Shown here one piece after another: positions 1 through 8,600 of a stretch of 53,537 nt of DNA (position 1 is the first letter of the stretch; the number at the start of each line of letters is the position of its first letter). The translations under genes and the position numbers were made by a program. The notes beneath the pieces were generated by a model. That model made no database searches, was not told the DNA's origin, and was given only the letters and a program-made list of their open reading frames with translations. This DNA is from a virus, in IMG/VR virus record IMGVR_UViG_3300032050_000181, positions 1-53,537 of that record; one strand, 5' to 3'.

Positions 1-4
1 ATTC

Positions 5-33
5 ATTATACATTAATTCAACTGTAAAGTCAA
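5..33 (-). promoter_or_regulatory. Sigma-70-like promoter at left edge
   Basis: Reading the minus strand, TTGACT (28-33) and TATAAT (5-10) are separated by exactly 17 bases. That is 5/6 and 6/6 matches to the bacterial sigma-70 consensus. It points leftward, so it would serve a gene beyond the window. It starts 20 bases after the stop of the last gene here. Confidence 0.75.
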
Positions 34-52
34 ATCAATCTATAAGTGAATA

Positions 53-241
53 CTATCTGAAGCGATAAGAGTCTGAATCGTAATCATCCTCTTCGAGATC
101 ATCAAGATCATCGTCGCTTACATATTCGTCGTTAGGATTAAACTTCCAACGACTTTCATCTTTCAATCTTCGCTGCTTTAAGCCTTCGCTGTTCCGACTG
201 TAATCTTTTTCACGGAACTCATTCTTCTTTTTACTAGACAT
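53..241 (-). CDS. Small charged protein with acidic C-terminus
   Basis: A 62-residue protein I do not recognise. The first half is basic and polar (KKK, KQRRLK). The second half is almost entirely Asp/Glu/Tyr/Ser (residues about 38-60), a bipolar charge layout typical of small phage DNA- or protein-binding accessory proteins. It has no cysteine, membrane segment or signal peptide. ATG at 241 lies 2 bases after the upstream stop, so it is probably co-translated with the HExxH gene. It is the last gene before a strong outward promoter. Confidence 0.7.
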   Translation of the reverse strand: MSSKKKNEFREKDYSRNSEGLKQRRLKDESRWKFNPNDEYVSDDDLDDLEEDDYDSDSYRFR

Positions 242-243
242 GA

Positions 244-777
244 TTATTTACTCAAACGCTCCTCTTTAAGTTTATTACAAAAGATCCTATACAGACCCAA
301 CTCTCTACCATAGGCTTCGATTTCCCAAGGGCTTTCGAAATATTTCTCTTCATCCATATAGTGAGAAACATCGAAGAACAATCCCTTGTATCTTACATCG
401 CCACTCTTATAGTCGAACAATTCATTATTAAGATATTGCTTCACATGAGTGAGTTCGTGTCCAAGATCAATTAGAATTTGCTTGAGTCTTGTAATTGGCT
501 TCTTGCCTAGTTTGTTAATTCGTTTGTAATTTAGAACAACAGTAAACTTCTTGTTGCCTTCTTCGTCAAGACCATCATAGGTACACCATGCCTTGTACTT
601 CTTCAAGTCTAACAAGTCAGCAGCATCTTTAATCTCTTGTTCGCCAAGAACCTTGACGTTAATTTTAGATCGCTTCTGAATGCAAGGGCGCACCATCCGA
701 TTCAAGACGAATCGAGAATACTTTCGAATCATCGCCGAATCGGTTTTCGTTAGATAGTTGCTTGTGACTGCAATCAT
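244..777 (-). CDS. Putative HExxH metallopeptidase-like protein
   Basis: A 177-residue protein with the zinc-metallopeptidase signature HELTH at residues 107-111 (His107, Glu108, His111), inside a predicted helix after a basic beta-rich region. This layout resembles small SprT/M48-like phage proteins. A third zinc ligand is not certain; Glu residues at about 143-155 are candidates. No signal peptide, so it would act in the cytoplasm or capsid. ATG at 777 overlaps the upstream stop by one base (TAATG), suggesting coupled translation. It is one of three HExxH proteins in the window, the others being near 45-46 kb. The substrate is unknown, and a structural rather than catalytic role is possible. 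Confidence 0.6.
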   Translation of the reverse strand: MIAVTSNYLTKTDSAMIRKYSRFVLNRMVRPCIQKRSKINVKVLGEQEIKDAADLLDLKKYKAWCTYDGLDEEGNKKFTVVLNYKRINKLGKKPITRLKQILIDLGHELTHVKQYLNNELFDYKSGDVRYKGLFFDVSHYMDEEKYFESPWEIEAYGRELGLYRIFCNKLKEERLSK

Positions 778-1877
778 TATTCTACTCGCAGCAGAATGGT
801 GTCCTTGTTAATACGACCGTTCATTTCACTGGGCTTGGAATTAATCTCGCCCATGACCTTACGCAATACAACTTTACCACCTTCCAAGACTCGGGATAGA
901 ACATCCTTCGGCTTGCGAAGAGTCTTACAGATCGACTCACCATATTTATAGTTCTCGATACTGGAACCTTTAACCGCAAGACCAGCGTTATCCAAGGCTA
1001 CATAAACACCCAGTTTGCGAGTCTTAACGTTATAGACCCATAACTTTTCGGCTCCCATGATCTTGACGGGATCGATCGAAACCAACTTGTTGTCGATATC
1101 GTCTTTCTTGAATTTGAGATTCTTGACCTTCTTCTCGAAAGAAATAGGCTTCTTCTTTCGCGGCTTGCGAGCAGCGTTCTTATTGGAGGCAAGTTTCTCA
1201 GCGTCGGTCATGACTAGTGTAAAGAATTTCGCAGCCTCGATCATCTCTTTACGAGGACGCGGATACGATTCTTTCACATACTCATCTTTAGATTCGATGA
1301 TCGCAATCCAATCTGCTGCGCGCTGACGGAAGTATTCAGCAATCTTCGCAGCATGCATGGGCTTTACTTCGTTCTCGACCATCCAGGTGTATGGTACGAA
1401 TTCTTCTCCGCTTTGCTCATGCCAAATGTCGTCGAACTTGCCTTCAAGTTCCATGATGAAATAGTCGACTTTGGATTGGACTCGGTCTTGAATTGAGATG
1501 ACGTTGCTTGTGTCAACGACTGTTGTTGCAAGATTCTTTTCTGTGACGATTTTGTCCAAGCGATCTCGGAAGACATTCATGCGCTCCTGAAAATTATTAT
1601 AGACGCCATCAGGAATCCATGCGCCACGACTGAGGCATCGAGCCAACCAACCGTCAACGATATTCCAAGAGAGATTCAAACTCGATGCTGCTTGCTTTTG
1701 CAATTCTGTAATCTGATTGTTCTTGGTTAGATATTCAACCAGATACTTGCGAGCATCTTTGGAGTCTTTATTGTGATTATACCACTGAAATGCGAACACC
1801 AAATCGAATTGGCTGCAGGGTTCAGTGCGCTTTTCCCAAGTAGGTTCGGGAACAACCTTCGGTATGAACTTTGCCAT
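777..1877 (-). CDS. Conserved-looking phage protein of unknown function
   Basis: A 366-residue soluble protein I cannot assign. The N-terminal third is rich in Trp and aromatic residues and may be a helical, helix-turn-helix-like fold (SSLNLSWNIVDGWL near residues 65-79). The middle is helical and charged. A lysine-rich stretch (RKPRKKKPISFEKKVKNLK, about 237-255) precedes a small beta-rich C-terminal domain. The basic linker suggests nucleic-acid contact. ATG at 1877 is preceded by a weak AAGG. It sits between an AAA+ ATPase and an HExxH protein and ends in a one-base overlap with the latter, so the three form one transcription unit. Confidence 0.65.
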   Translation of the reverse strand: MAKFIPKVVPEPTWEKRTEPCSQFDLVFAFQWYNHNKDSKDARKYLVEYLTKNNQITELQKQAASSLNLSWNIVDGWLARCLSRGAWIPDGVYNNFQERMNVFRDRLDKIVTEKNLATTVVDTSNVISIQDRVQSKVDYFIMELEGKFDDIWHEQSGEEFVPYTWMVENEVKPMHAAKIAEYFRQRAADWIAIIESKDEYVKESYPRPRKEMIEAAKFFTLVMTDAEKLASNKNAARKPRKKKPISFEKKVKNLKFKKDDIDNKLVSIDPVKIMGAEKLWVYNVKTRKLGVYVALDNAGLAVKGSSIENYKYGESICKTLRKPKDVLSRVLEGGKVVLRKVMGEINSKPSEMNGRINKDTILLRVE

Positions 1878-1919
1878 GAGAATATCTTACCTTATATAAG
1901 TTGTAAAATCAATCTTTAT

Positions 1920-2795
1920 TTAACTTGCGCGGAAACAAGTCTGTTTCGCAAGTTTCTGCCAGTTGTTACGATCCATCTTGTAAAGACCAGCGATCTTTAC
2001 AACCATACGAAGCGACAACTCGCGCAGACGCTCAACGTTATTGATAATGAATTCCATAATTACGATCGCGTCAGTATCGCTGAATCCACGCGAACGCAAC
2101 ATGCCACTACGCACAACCTGTTTGATTCGCACAAGATAATCCATCTTGGTCTTCATCGCAAGATCGAGATAGTGCGAACGCGACACAAGTGCTTCAAAAT
2201 GTGGCGCCAACTTATAACCTGAATTGATCAAAGCGTCGAAATCGTAGTTCGTAATGAAAATGACCGAACCTTCGAATTCGAATTTCTCAGGAATGCTCTC
2301 GCCGTCCTCATCTTCCTCGCGCTCGAGTGAACGCGACAACCAATGCAAAACGCGACGATCGGTCGAATCGCACGCACTCTTTAATAAGTTCATGCTGACG
2401 TCGTCGTGAAAAATCGAATCTGAGTCGTCGAACACGAGTACAGAATTGGTGAAACGCGACTCGTACAGCAACTTGTAAAGTGCTAGAGGGCGCACGTATC
2501 CCTTAATGTAGTTGACGTGATGACCCTTGCGCTCAAGTTCAGCCATCTTGGCTTCAACCGTGTATGACTTACCAAGTCCAGCGGGACCTGAAACGATCAA
2601 CGATCGGTTGATTCCGCGCCCAGTGGCTTCAGCCATAATCTCAAGAGCGTCGAAACGATCTTTCAACTTCGCCTCAATTTCGGCGACCGACTCTGTCTTG
2701 GTCGGCTGTATAAACTGCGGTTGGGCGAAGTTTACACCAATCCGCTGTTGCTTTTTAGTGCGTCGAAAACCTGCCTTGGGTACGCCTCGGGGCAT
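1920..2795 (-). CDS. AAA+ family ATPase
   Basis: A 291-residue P-loop ATPase. Walker A is GPAGLGKS (residues 70-77); Walker B is a hydrophobic strand ending DDSDS (about 119-127). A sensor-1-like Asn follows in FITNYD after a beta strand. The first 35 residues are basic and Gln-rich, perhaps a DNA- or partner-binding tail. The core is the length of a minimal AAA+ domain plus a short helical lid, as in phage DnaC/IstB-like or remodelling ATPases. No helicase or protease domain is attached. It is the first gene after a sigma-70-like promoter and a terminator, so it heads the leftmost unit. The substrate is unknown. Confidence 0.85.
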   Translation of the reverse strand: MPRGVPKAGFRRTKKQQRIGVNFAQPQFIQPTKTESVAEIEAKLKDRFDALEIMAEATGRGINRSLIVSGPAGLGKSYTVEAKMAELERKGHHVNYIKGYVRPLALYKLLYESRFTNSVLVFDDSDSIFHDDVSMNLLKSACDSTDRRVLHWLSRSLEREEDEDGESIPEKFEFEGSVIFITNYDFDALINSGYKLAPHFEALVSRSHYLDLAMKTKMDYLVRIKQVVRSGMLRSRGFSDTDAIVIMEFIINNVERLRELSLRMVVKIAGLYKMDRNNWQKLAKQTCFRAS

Positions 2796-2829
2796 ATTAT
2801 TTTTTCACCTTATTGATTAACATAAGACT

Positions 2830-2858
2830 ATTATACACGATATTGAGAAAAAACACAA
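2830..2858 (-). promoter_or_regulatory. Sigma-70-like promoter for the AAA+ ATPase unit
   Basis: On the minus strand TTGTGT (2853-2858) is followed after exactly 17 bases by TATAAT (2830-2835). The predicted start lies about 25-30 bases before the ATG at 2795, leaving room for the AAGGTG ribosome site. It sits immediately downstream of a hairpin terminator, the usual layout of a new transcription unit. Confidence 0.75.
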
Positions 2859-2862
2859 TAAG

Positions 2863-2905
2863 AAAAACCCCTGTGAAATCAATGACTTACACAGGGGTCT
2901 TTTTT
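2863..2905 (-). terminator. Rho-independent, probably bidirectional terminator
   Basis: Nine-base perfect stem ACCCCTGTG (2867-2875) with CACAGGGGT (2890-2898) around a 14-base loop. A-runs lie on its left (T5 after the hairpin in minus-strand RNA) and T-runs on its right. It follows the stop of the 78-residue gene and precedes the promoter of the ATPase gene. Confidence 0.8.
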
Positions 2906-2922
2906 ACTTAAAAATCAACAAC

Positions 2923-3159
2923 TTACACGCCGCCGCCCCAGAATAGCGGAAAAAGGGACTCAAATTCTTCCGTGCCGCCGACGTAGTATCGCTTCACGAT
3001 TTTGCCGTTCCGCTTAACTATGAGGTCGTGACTGTCGTCGCGTATACTTACTTGGTTGCCCTTGTAGTTCGCCTTGATGTAACCGTGGGTGCCTTTTGGG
3101 GTCGAAAATGCCTCCCAATCTGCGTTTCTGAGTATATCTAACGCTGTTTTCGTAGCCAT
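2923..3159 (-). CDS. Small protein of unknown function with its own promoter
   Basis: A 78-residue protein starting MATKTALDIL. ATG at 3159 is chosen because GGAAGG lies six bases upstream; an in-frame upstream extension lacks such a site. It has a short N-terminal helix followed by alternating beta strands with GTHGYI, and ends with FWGGGV. I do not recognise the family. There are faint reminiscences of HicA-like folds (small alpha/beta, a Gly-x-His turn), but the diagnostic pattern is absent. It is the only gene here that is alone between its own promoter and terminator and flanked by a 15-bp repeat, which suggests separate, perhaps early or autoregulated, expression. Confidence 0.7.
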   Translation of the reverse strand: MATKTALDILRNADWEAFSTPKGTHGYIKANYKGNQVSIRDDSHDLIVKRNGKIVKRYYVGGTEEFESLFPLFWGGGV

Positions 3160-3191
3160 TTTTTTCCTTCCATTTATCAACTCACCCAACA

Positions 3192-3220
3192 AGTATAGCA
3201 TAATCGCCCTGAAAGGTAAA
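3192..3220 (-). promoter_or_regulatory. Sigma-70-like promoter for the 78-residue gene
   Basis: Minus strand: TTTACC (3215-3220), a 17-base spacer, then TATACT (3192-3197). The predicted start is about 25-30 bases before the ATG at 3159, with GGAAGG between. The third copy of the 15-bp motif lies just upstream. Confidence 0.7.
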
Positions 3221-3253
3221 ATACAATAAACTGAATAAAATCAATAACTTACG

Positions 3254-3282
3254 ATAGCCCCTAAAACCGCATTAGAGGCTAT
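3254..3282. other. Inverted repeat upstream of the small-gene promoter
   Basis: ATAGCCCCTAA (3254-3264) pairs with TTAGAGGCTAT (3272-3282) with one mismatch around a 7-base loop. There is no clear T-run on either side, so it is not a convincing terminator. It abuts the 15-bp motif copy at 3238-3252 and may be an operator or RNA structure. Confidence 0.45.
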
Positions 3283-3300
3283 TAGAGCGGTGTTGAAATG

Positions 3301-3324
3301 ACCCTATAGGGTGGGGGTGGGAGG
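3301..3324. other. 12-bp palindrome followed by a G-rich tract
   Basis: ACCCTATAGGGT (3301-3312) is a perfect palindrome. It runs directly into plus-strand G-runs of 5, 3 and 2 (3313-3324), unusual in this AT-rich sequence. Only three runs of three or more G are present if the palindrome end is counted, so a stable three-layer quadruplex is not supported. The role is unknown. Confidence 0.35.
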
Positions 3325-3327
3325 CTG

Positions 3328-3360
3328 AAAAACGGCTCCTCGGGCTTCTCATTAGGGAGC
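3328..3360 (-). terminator. Weak terminator-like hairpin after the 120-residue gene
   Basis: Minus strand GCTCC (3356-3360) and GGAGC (3335-3339) form a five-base stem, followed after two bases by T5 (3328-3332). The loop contains the stop codon of the gene ending at 3352. The short stem and long loop make it weak. Confidence 0.35.
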
Positions 3361-3714
3361 GTCGAAAAGTCGCTGGAAATTGCGAAATTCCTTTTTACCC
3401 AGAATCTTGGAAAATATTTTTTGGGATCGCTTACACTTTTTCATCAACATGCCTTGTTGATTGCAATCTATCATATTTTTCAAATATGATCTTGGGTCGC
3501 CAAGAACGGCTTCGAAGATTTCAACTTTATCACTTTCATCATGAAGCATGATCTGATATTTAATTCCAATTTCATGCTCTTCAAATTTTCGATCTTGCTT
3601 TCGCTCAAGATTCAGGAATGTCAAAGACCAACCTTCAGTACCATTTTCATTAGACTTGCAGAAATAGACGCCATCAAAGTCTTTTCCATCAGCGACAAGT
3701 TCATTGATTGTCAT
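3352..3714 (-). CDS. Unknown 120-residue protein
   Basis: I do not recognise this protein. It opens with a beta-rich segment (DFDGVYFCKS, then a GTEGWSLTFLN strand pair). Next comes an acidic region, then a basic helical C-terminus with two lysine-rich patches and cysteines at about residues 83 and 93. It is soluble, with no signal peptide. ATG at 3714 overlaps the upstream stop as ATGA, so it is translated with the GIY-YIG endonuclease gene and is the last gene of that unit. Confidence 0.65.
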   Translation of the reverse strand: MTINELVADGKDFDGVYFCKSNENGTEGWSLTFLNLERKQDRKFEEHEIGIKYQIMLHDESDKVEIFEAVLGDPRSYLKNMIDCNQQGMLMKKCKRSQKIFSKILGKKEFRNFQRLFDAP

Positions 3715-4157
3715 TTCGGTTTCCCCTCTTTTTGATTGCGGTAAAAATATCTGTTTGCTATATTTTCGTTATAGTAAACTCTTTCGTTGTTCTCGTCTAA
3801 AGTTTCGAGCACTTCCAACTTGAACTGAGTCTTTACTTCGTTATAGTTTACCTCACCTTTGGTTTTATGCAAAGAAATAATTTCGCGCTTGAATCGTTCC
3901 TTACCGTATTGTTCTACGATACTCTGAACGTTCTTAGAGGATCCATAATATTCTTTCCAATCACTTTCACTGCGATTCTTTTTACGACGACCTTTTACTT
4001 TCTTGACTGTACGAACAGACCAGAAGTATTTGCGTCCAATATATTTTTTATTGTTGAAAGTGTCAGTTAGGCAATAGACAAAGCCATAGTAGTCTTGAAT
4101 ATCTTCTGACGTGAATGGCTTTCCATCGTATAGCCATGGGTTTTCATAATCCAGCAT
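3711..4157 (-). CDS. GIY-YIG endonuclease, SegE-like
   Basis: A 148-residue protein with GFVY (25-28) and YIG (39-41), the two strands that define the GIY-YIG nuclease fold. They are followed by Arg42 and by the conserved aromatic/Gly pair in EYYGSS (69-74). A basic loop lies between (KKVKGRRKKNR), and a Glu near 107 may be the metal ligand. The family cuts double-stranded DNA; T4 SegE-type enzymes are free-standing homing endonucleases that favour spread of their own gene. It may be a homing enzyme, or a resident nuclease domesticated for repair or host DNA breakdown. ATG at 4157, with only a weak GATGAG upstream. Confidence 0.8.
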   Translation of the reverse strand: MLDYENPWLYDGKPFTSEDIQDYYGFVYCLTDTFNNKKYIGRKYFWSVRTVKKVKGRRKKNRSESDWKEYYGSSKNVQSIVEQYGKERFKREIISLHKTKGEVNYNEVKTQFKLEVLETLDENNERVYYNENIANRYFYRNQKEGKPK

Positions 4158-4198
4158 AAAATACTCATCAGTAAAATCACTGACAAGTATTTAGGATA

Positions 4199-4393
4199 TC
4201 AGTTGTAGTCTCTGTCGTCTGCGTCTTCTTCGTAATCGTCCTCTTCTTCATCTTCTTCATAATCTTCTTCTATTTCTTCGCCGCAGAAAGGACAGTATTG
4301 TGGTTCATTTGTGACTTTTTCGAGATAATACTTCAAGAAATACTCCGATTCGCAATTTGTACAATTGACCTTTTTATATTCGTCTGAAATCAT
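4199..4393 (-). CDS. Zinc-ribbon protein with acidic tail
   Basis: A 64-residue protein with two CxxC knuckles: CTNC near residue 11 and CPFC near residue 33, the second followed by Gly-Glu-Glu. This is a classic zinc ribbon. The last 28 residues are nearly all Glu/Asp/Tyr. I chose ATG at 4393, which has GGAG five bases upstream, over an in-frame TTG at 4423 that would overlap the upstream gene. Small zinc ribbons of this kind are common phage proteins, sometimes binding RNA polymerase or nucleic acid; the acidic tail could mimic DNA. The function is not known. Confidence 0.75.
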   Translation of the reverse strand: MISDEYKKVNCTNCESEYFLKYYLEKVTNEPQYCPFCGEEIEEDYEEDEEEDDYEEDADDRDYN

Positions 4394-4403
4394 TTTTGCT
4401 CCG

Positions 4404-4979
4404 TTACCAAACCCAAGATACAAAACTGTATCTAGTTCCTTTTGTTACTTCTATTACTTTATGTGGATACATAAAGTTGCTTGGAAAAATCATAATCTGA
4501 CCCGCTTTGAGTTGAATTTCTTCTTGTTCCCAGAACACCAACTCACCGCCTTCATAATCATCGTTTAACGAACCAAGAATAGAAAGAGTTGGGACACCTT
4601 TTCTATCGCCATCAAACATGCTATGAATATGATCGCAATGCAATTTCATTTGCGTATCAGTGTTATAACGATTATATCTTAATTGTGTATAGCCATTCCA
4701 ACTACTATACCAATTTTTCATATGAGCATGATCTTTAATAATATATTGCTCAATTGCTGACCAAATTTTCTTTTGAATTTCTACTGTTTCTGGAATTTCT
4801 AATCCATAAGAAATAGAAAGCTCTTTATCATAACTGACATATTCACCTGTACTTGCTTGATAGAATGTATGTAGTTGCCAGTCAGTTTTCTTTAGTTGTT
4901 TTACGACTGCTTTACATGTTTTTTTATCAAGAAAATTATCATAAACTTTCAGATAATCTTTCACACTCAATGACATCAT
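4404..4979 (-). CDS. 2-oxoglutarate/Fe(II)-dependent oxygenase, prolyl-4-hydroxylase type
   Basis: A 191-residue protein with the full catalytic set: His114-Cys-Asp116 (HxD), distal His173 and Arg183, which binds 2-oxoglutarate. GGELVF between them is typical of the prolyl 4-hydroxylase-like jelly roll. The family hydroxylates proteins, nucleobases or small molecules using Fe(II), O2 and 2-oxoglutarate; the substrate here is unknown. Similar enzymes are common in aquatic T4-like phages. The start could be either of two ATGs (4979, 4976), because the upstream stop is interlaced with them (ATGATG). It lies next to a giant glycosyltransferase that carries a second domain of this kind. Confidence 0.88.
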   Translation of the reverse strand: MMSLSVKDYLKVYDNFLDKKTCKAVVKQLKKTDWQLHTFYQASTGEYVSYDKELSISYGLEIPETVEIQKKIWSAIEQYIIKDHAHMKNWYSSWNGYTQLRYNRYNTDTQMKLHCDHIHSMFDGDRKGVPTLSILGSLNDDYEGGELVFWEQEEIQLKAGQIMIFPSNFMYPHKVIEVTKGTRYSFVSWVW

Positions 4980-5620
4980 TTTTGCTTTACTTCGTAGTCA
5001 TAACGATCATCGTCAGATAAAACCCATTTTGACGTATTTTCTACAGACCACATACTTGTACCTAACTTGCGTTCAATAACGTTTTGTCCAGGCTTGGTCA
5101 CAAAAGATGGCTCAAATGCACGAATTCTATTGTTAGGTTGAATAGCAAAGTTACCATTATCTAGTTTGATAACATGACCACACTTATGTTGTCCAGGGAC
5201 TTCGCTAAACCCAACATCAGCAATGTTACGATCTTCCTGTGACCAATCAAGTGTAAACAAATATGTCCCTTCGTTCCATTTTTTATTTCTATCAATATAC
5301 TTCATTCTCTTGTTACAGAGAAAATCATATTGTGTCACACCGATATATGAACTGAAAGAGTCCCACAAAACTAAATTGTATAATTCTTCTTGCGGCGCAG
5401 GAACCTTATGGCAGAAAGCGTGGATCGGCATGCGAAACCAAAGCCCTTCATCTTCCATGATGAAATGAAAAAGCGGGGCACGATGCGGTATCGACGCCAC
5501 GCCGAATATAAGGACGGGAAGATATGTGTCCTTCGCTTCATCGAACTCTGTTCTGTTCTGAAGAAAATTAGACCGCACATAACATTCTATGGGCGGGATG
5601 TTAGCGTTTAAATATGCCAT
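4976..5620 (-). CDS. Unknown 214-residue protein beside the oxygenase
   Basis: I cannot name this family. It looks like one compact alpha/beta enzyme-like domain, rich in Trp, His and Asp, with a strand FGVASIPHRAPLFHFIM near residue 35-50 and CHKVPAP near 70. It has no membrane segment, signal peptide or nucleotide-binding loop. ATG at 5620; the stop overlaps the oxygenase start. Its position between a multidomain glycosyltransferase and a 2-oxoglutarate oxygenase suggests a part in the same modification process, but only by neighbourhood. Confidence 0.65.
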   Translation of the reverse strand: MAYLNANIPPIECYVRSNFLQNRTEFDEAKDTYLPVLIFGVASIPHRAPLFHFIMEDEGLWFRMPIHAFCHKVPAPQEELYNLVLWDSFSSYIGVTQYDFLCNKRMKYIDRNKKWNEGTYLFTLDWSQEDRNIADVGFSEVPGQHKCGHVIKLDNGNFAIQPNNRIRAFEPSFVTKPGQNVIERKLGTSMWSVENTSKWVLSDDDRYDYEVKQK

Positions 5621-5635
5621 GTGAGTATATATCTT

Positions 5636-8600
5636 TTAATCAAAGAAGAAAAGGTGGAACAAACGCGAATCTTGCAAATTTGTTCCAAAATATTTGTTGG
5701 CAGCATGGAAACTTCTTGCGTCCCAAATCACTAAACGATTGAACACATTGCCAATGGTATCCACAAGTTCAAATTGAGTAGAATCATAAAACCCACCAGC
5801 AAAGCATTGATCTGCTCCTGGTTCATCCATGTGACGAATGCGAGTTTTCTTATGAGCAAACAATGAAGTACCTGTGTCAAATGGTGCATCTGGTGTTAAG
5901 TAAATTGCACCTGCCCAAGTTTGTGAATCGTAATGGTATACGAGCAAGTCTTCTGGCGTGCAGTATTGCAAACTTCCGTTCATACCATGATCCCATTTCT
6001 GAATCTTAATACCCATGAGTTCTTCAAATGACTTTTTCATTTCAGAAGTTAAGAATTTAGTTTTAGTTCGCTTACCCTTATACCAGTCAATATCGCCTTC
6101 GAAGTTTTGTTTCAAAGCGTAATTACGAACTGCGTACGGATCAGCATAAAAATTGTCAACAACGAAAATTCTCTTTTTCTGGGCAGATTTTGCATTCAAT
6201 TTCCAAACTGGTTTTTCTTTGTTTAAATTTTCAGTTGCAATATTATGCAGGTACTTTGGATATTCTCCCGTATCATAATACATGTTTGTATTGATCAAGA
6301 AATGATATGATGGAAATGGGTTTGTTCTCTCTGGTCTCATCATAAACGATGTATGTTTATGCATCTTATCCCACTCTTGCAGTTCCCAGTAAATTTCTGC
6401 GAGATGAATGTGGTGATCGTTTCGAACCTCAGCAAACTGCTCTGACTTTTCGTAGTGCCAAATTGCTTTATCATACTCTTTTAAGAAACGATAGGCATTA
6501 CCAATAGCGCAGATTGCATAGTATGCCATCTCATCAATATGTGCCGCTTTTTGTGTTTCATTAAAGTTGTGAGTATGATTCACAACACTATTGAAATAAA
6601 ATATGCAGCGGCGAGCATATTCTTCCTGATGAACTTCTTTGAGAGGGAAGAAATTTCCGCGATAACAATCTTCATAAGACTTACCGATATACCAAAAATG
6701 ATATAGGTCGGTCAGCATTGTACCTTCGCGAATTAACTTCTCTTCAAGTTTAAGTGCATCAGTCACATATTTGGTTGGAACTGAATAACTTTCGCCATGT
6801 GAAACTCCACCAATCATCCTAAAGGATTTCGGTAGACTTGTTCTTACGAAATTTTCTCCAATTCCATCCATTTCTAAGGTAATTGTTTCGTGCGCAGGAT
6901 CATGATTAAACTTCCAAGGTAATTTGGCATTCCAAATCCATGCTCTATAGTAAATCAATCCTGGTGCAATTGAAGTGACATGGAAACTTTGTGGGCGGGT
7001 ATCTTCAAAAATAGACCAATCAAAGTCGGCGCCAACTTCCAAAGTTTCATCACAATCCATCTTCATAATCCAATCACAACCGTGATCGCGCTTTAAAGCA
7101 GTTTGTAAAAGATGATCGCGATTCCAACCGAAATTTACCCAACCCTCTTCAACCTTGTAAAAATATCCTGGGATATTTGTCTCTGCTGCCCATTGCTTTA
7201 CAATATCAACTGTGCCGTCTGTTGATCCGTTATCTTGCAAGACCCAATACTTAATATATGGAGCGACAGAGTCAAGCATCTTACGAATATTATTCGCTTC
7301 ATTTTTAAACATCGAGATCATACAGATCTTTGCACCCTTTGGACTCTCTGCCTCTACAATTTCTGAGAATTTGGCAGAGATTAGTTCCAATAGTTTAGTA
7401 TTTTTAGTTGCAATGCCAAGCCCATAACCACTCTTGAGATTCAGCTTTGGCCAATTCAATTCTTTAAAGAATTTATTTACCCCAAATGTTTCCTGTACAA
7501 CTTTTGTGTTATGAAATAACACAACACCGTTCTCTGTTAAAAATTTAGACCAGTTCTCAAAGTTTTCTTTTACAGATTCATATGCATGATATCCATCAAT
7601 ATGAAGAATATCAATTGGCTTTTCCCAAATCTGGGCAACCTCAGAAAAATTACCTTCTACAATTTCAACATTTTTTAAATCTAGTTGCTTTAGTGCAGCG
7701 AACAATTTTTCTTTCTGATCAGGATGCGAACCTGTATGAGGATCAGGTTTGAAATTGTCGATGCCATAAACTGTACCAACTTCAGGTAATGCGAAAGTGA
7801 ACGTCGAATACCCATAATCGACACCCAAGTCAACAATGGTGTTTGCTTTTAGTTCATTAACTAACCAGTGAGCAATAATACTTTGTGGTTTCCAAGAACT
7901 TAAAATACCATCGATAACCTTTTCTCTATTTGCTCTGTTCATAACATTTACCTGTTTGCGTATGGGTAGGTTTTCATATTCGCTCGCCTCTACAGGCTTC
8001 AAATACTTGTTCTTACCACTGGTGTAATAATTGAAATAGTGTGGATTTCGAGTTCCAATCCAAAACTCTGGCTGGTGACGTTTCCAAGGATTGTTCTCAT
8101 ACAAGAACCCTGGATCAAGTTGCGAAATATATTCTGAATTTGCCCACCAAAAATTACCAGAATAGTGGGGAATGGTAATCGCGTGATTACCAAGATTCGC
8201 TTCTTTTTCCCATTCAGTACCTACGCAGTCATATTCGTTAAGTAAAGAAACACAATCTTTCCAACGATTAATGTTAAAGTAACCGAGATAATTTGCCCAG
8301 TGATTCACATTAACGTGTAAAATATCTTTAATTACTTCATAGTGCGTATCTTTCTTTATCTTTTCTACACTCCAACCTGCTCCTTTGGTGTGCATGTAGA
8401 GAATTTTATAGTTTGGATTTTGTAATGCAAACTTATATAAATCTAAAAGAGTGTCGGCTTCAGTATCTGTTTTGATATTCCTTTTGATCGACTTAACTTT
8501 TATGAGATCAAAAGGTAATGGTTTATCTCCATTAATGCCGAAATGAATATGATTGGCTGCATCATATAAACCAGACTGTTGTAAGGCAATAATCTGCCTT

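Larger units (their letters stand above)
2876..3252. repeat. Three copies of a 15-bp motif around one small gene
   Basis: Plus-strand AAATCAAYRACTTAC occurs at 2876-2890, 2912-2926 and 3238-3252; only two central positions vary. Copy one fills the loop and one stem base of the terminator. Copy two covers the stop codon of the small gene. Copy three lies about 18 bases upstream of its -35 box and abuts another hairpin. The placement suggests operator or protein-binding sites, but the motif is AT-rich and chance cannot be excluded. Confidence 0.45.

Noticed and set aside
1885-1911. TTGATT-17-TAAGAT promoter candidate before the 366-residue gene
   Set aside because: Weak -10, too close to the ATG at 1877, and the gene is served by the upstream promoter at 2830-2858.
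2923-3159. HicA-type toxin identity for the 78-residue protein
   Set aside because: The conserved HicA His/Gly pattern is not present and no HicB-like partner is next to it.
3309-3324. G-quadruplex
   Set aside because: Only three G-runs of three or more; a stable three-layer form would need a fourth.
4158-4186. TTGTCA-17-TATTTT promoter candidate
   Set aside because: The -10 abuts the ATG at 4157, leaving no leader for translation, and TATTTT is a poor hexamer.
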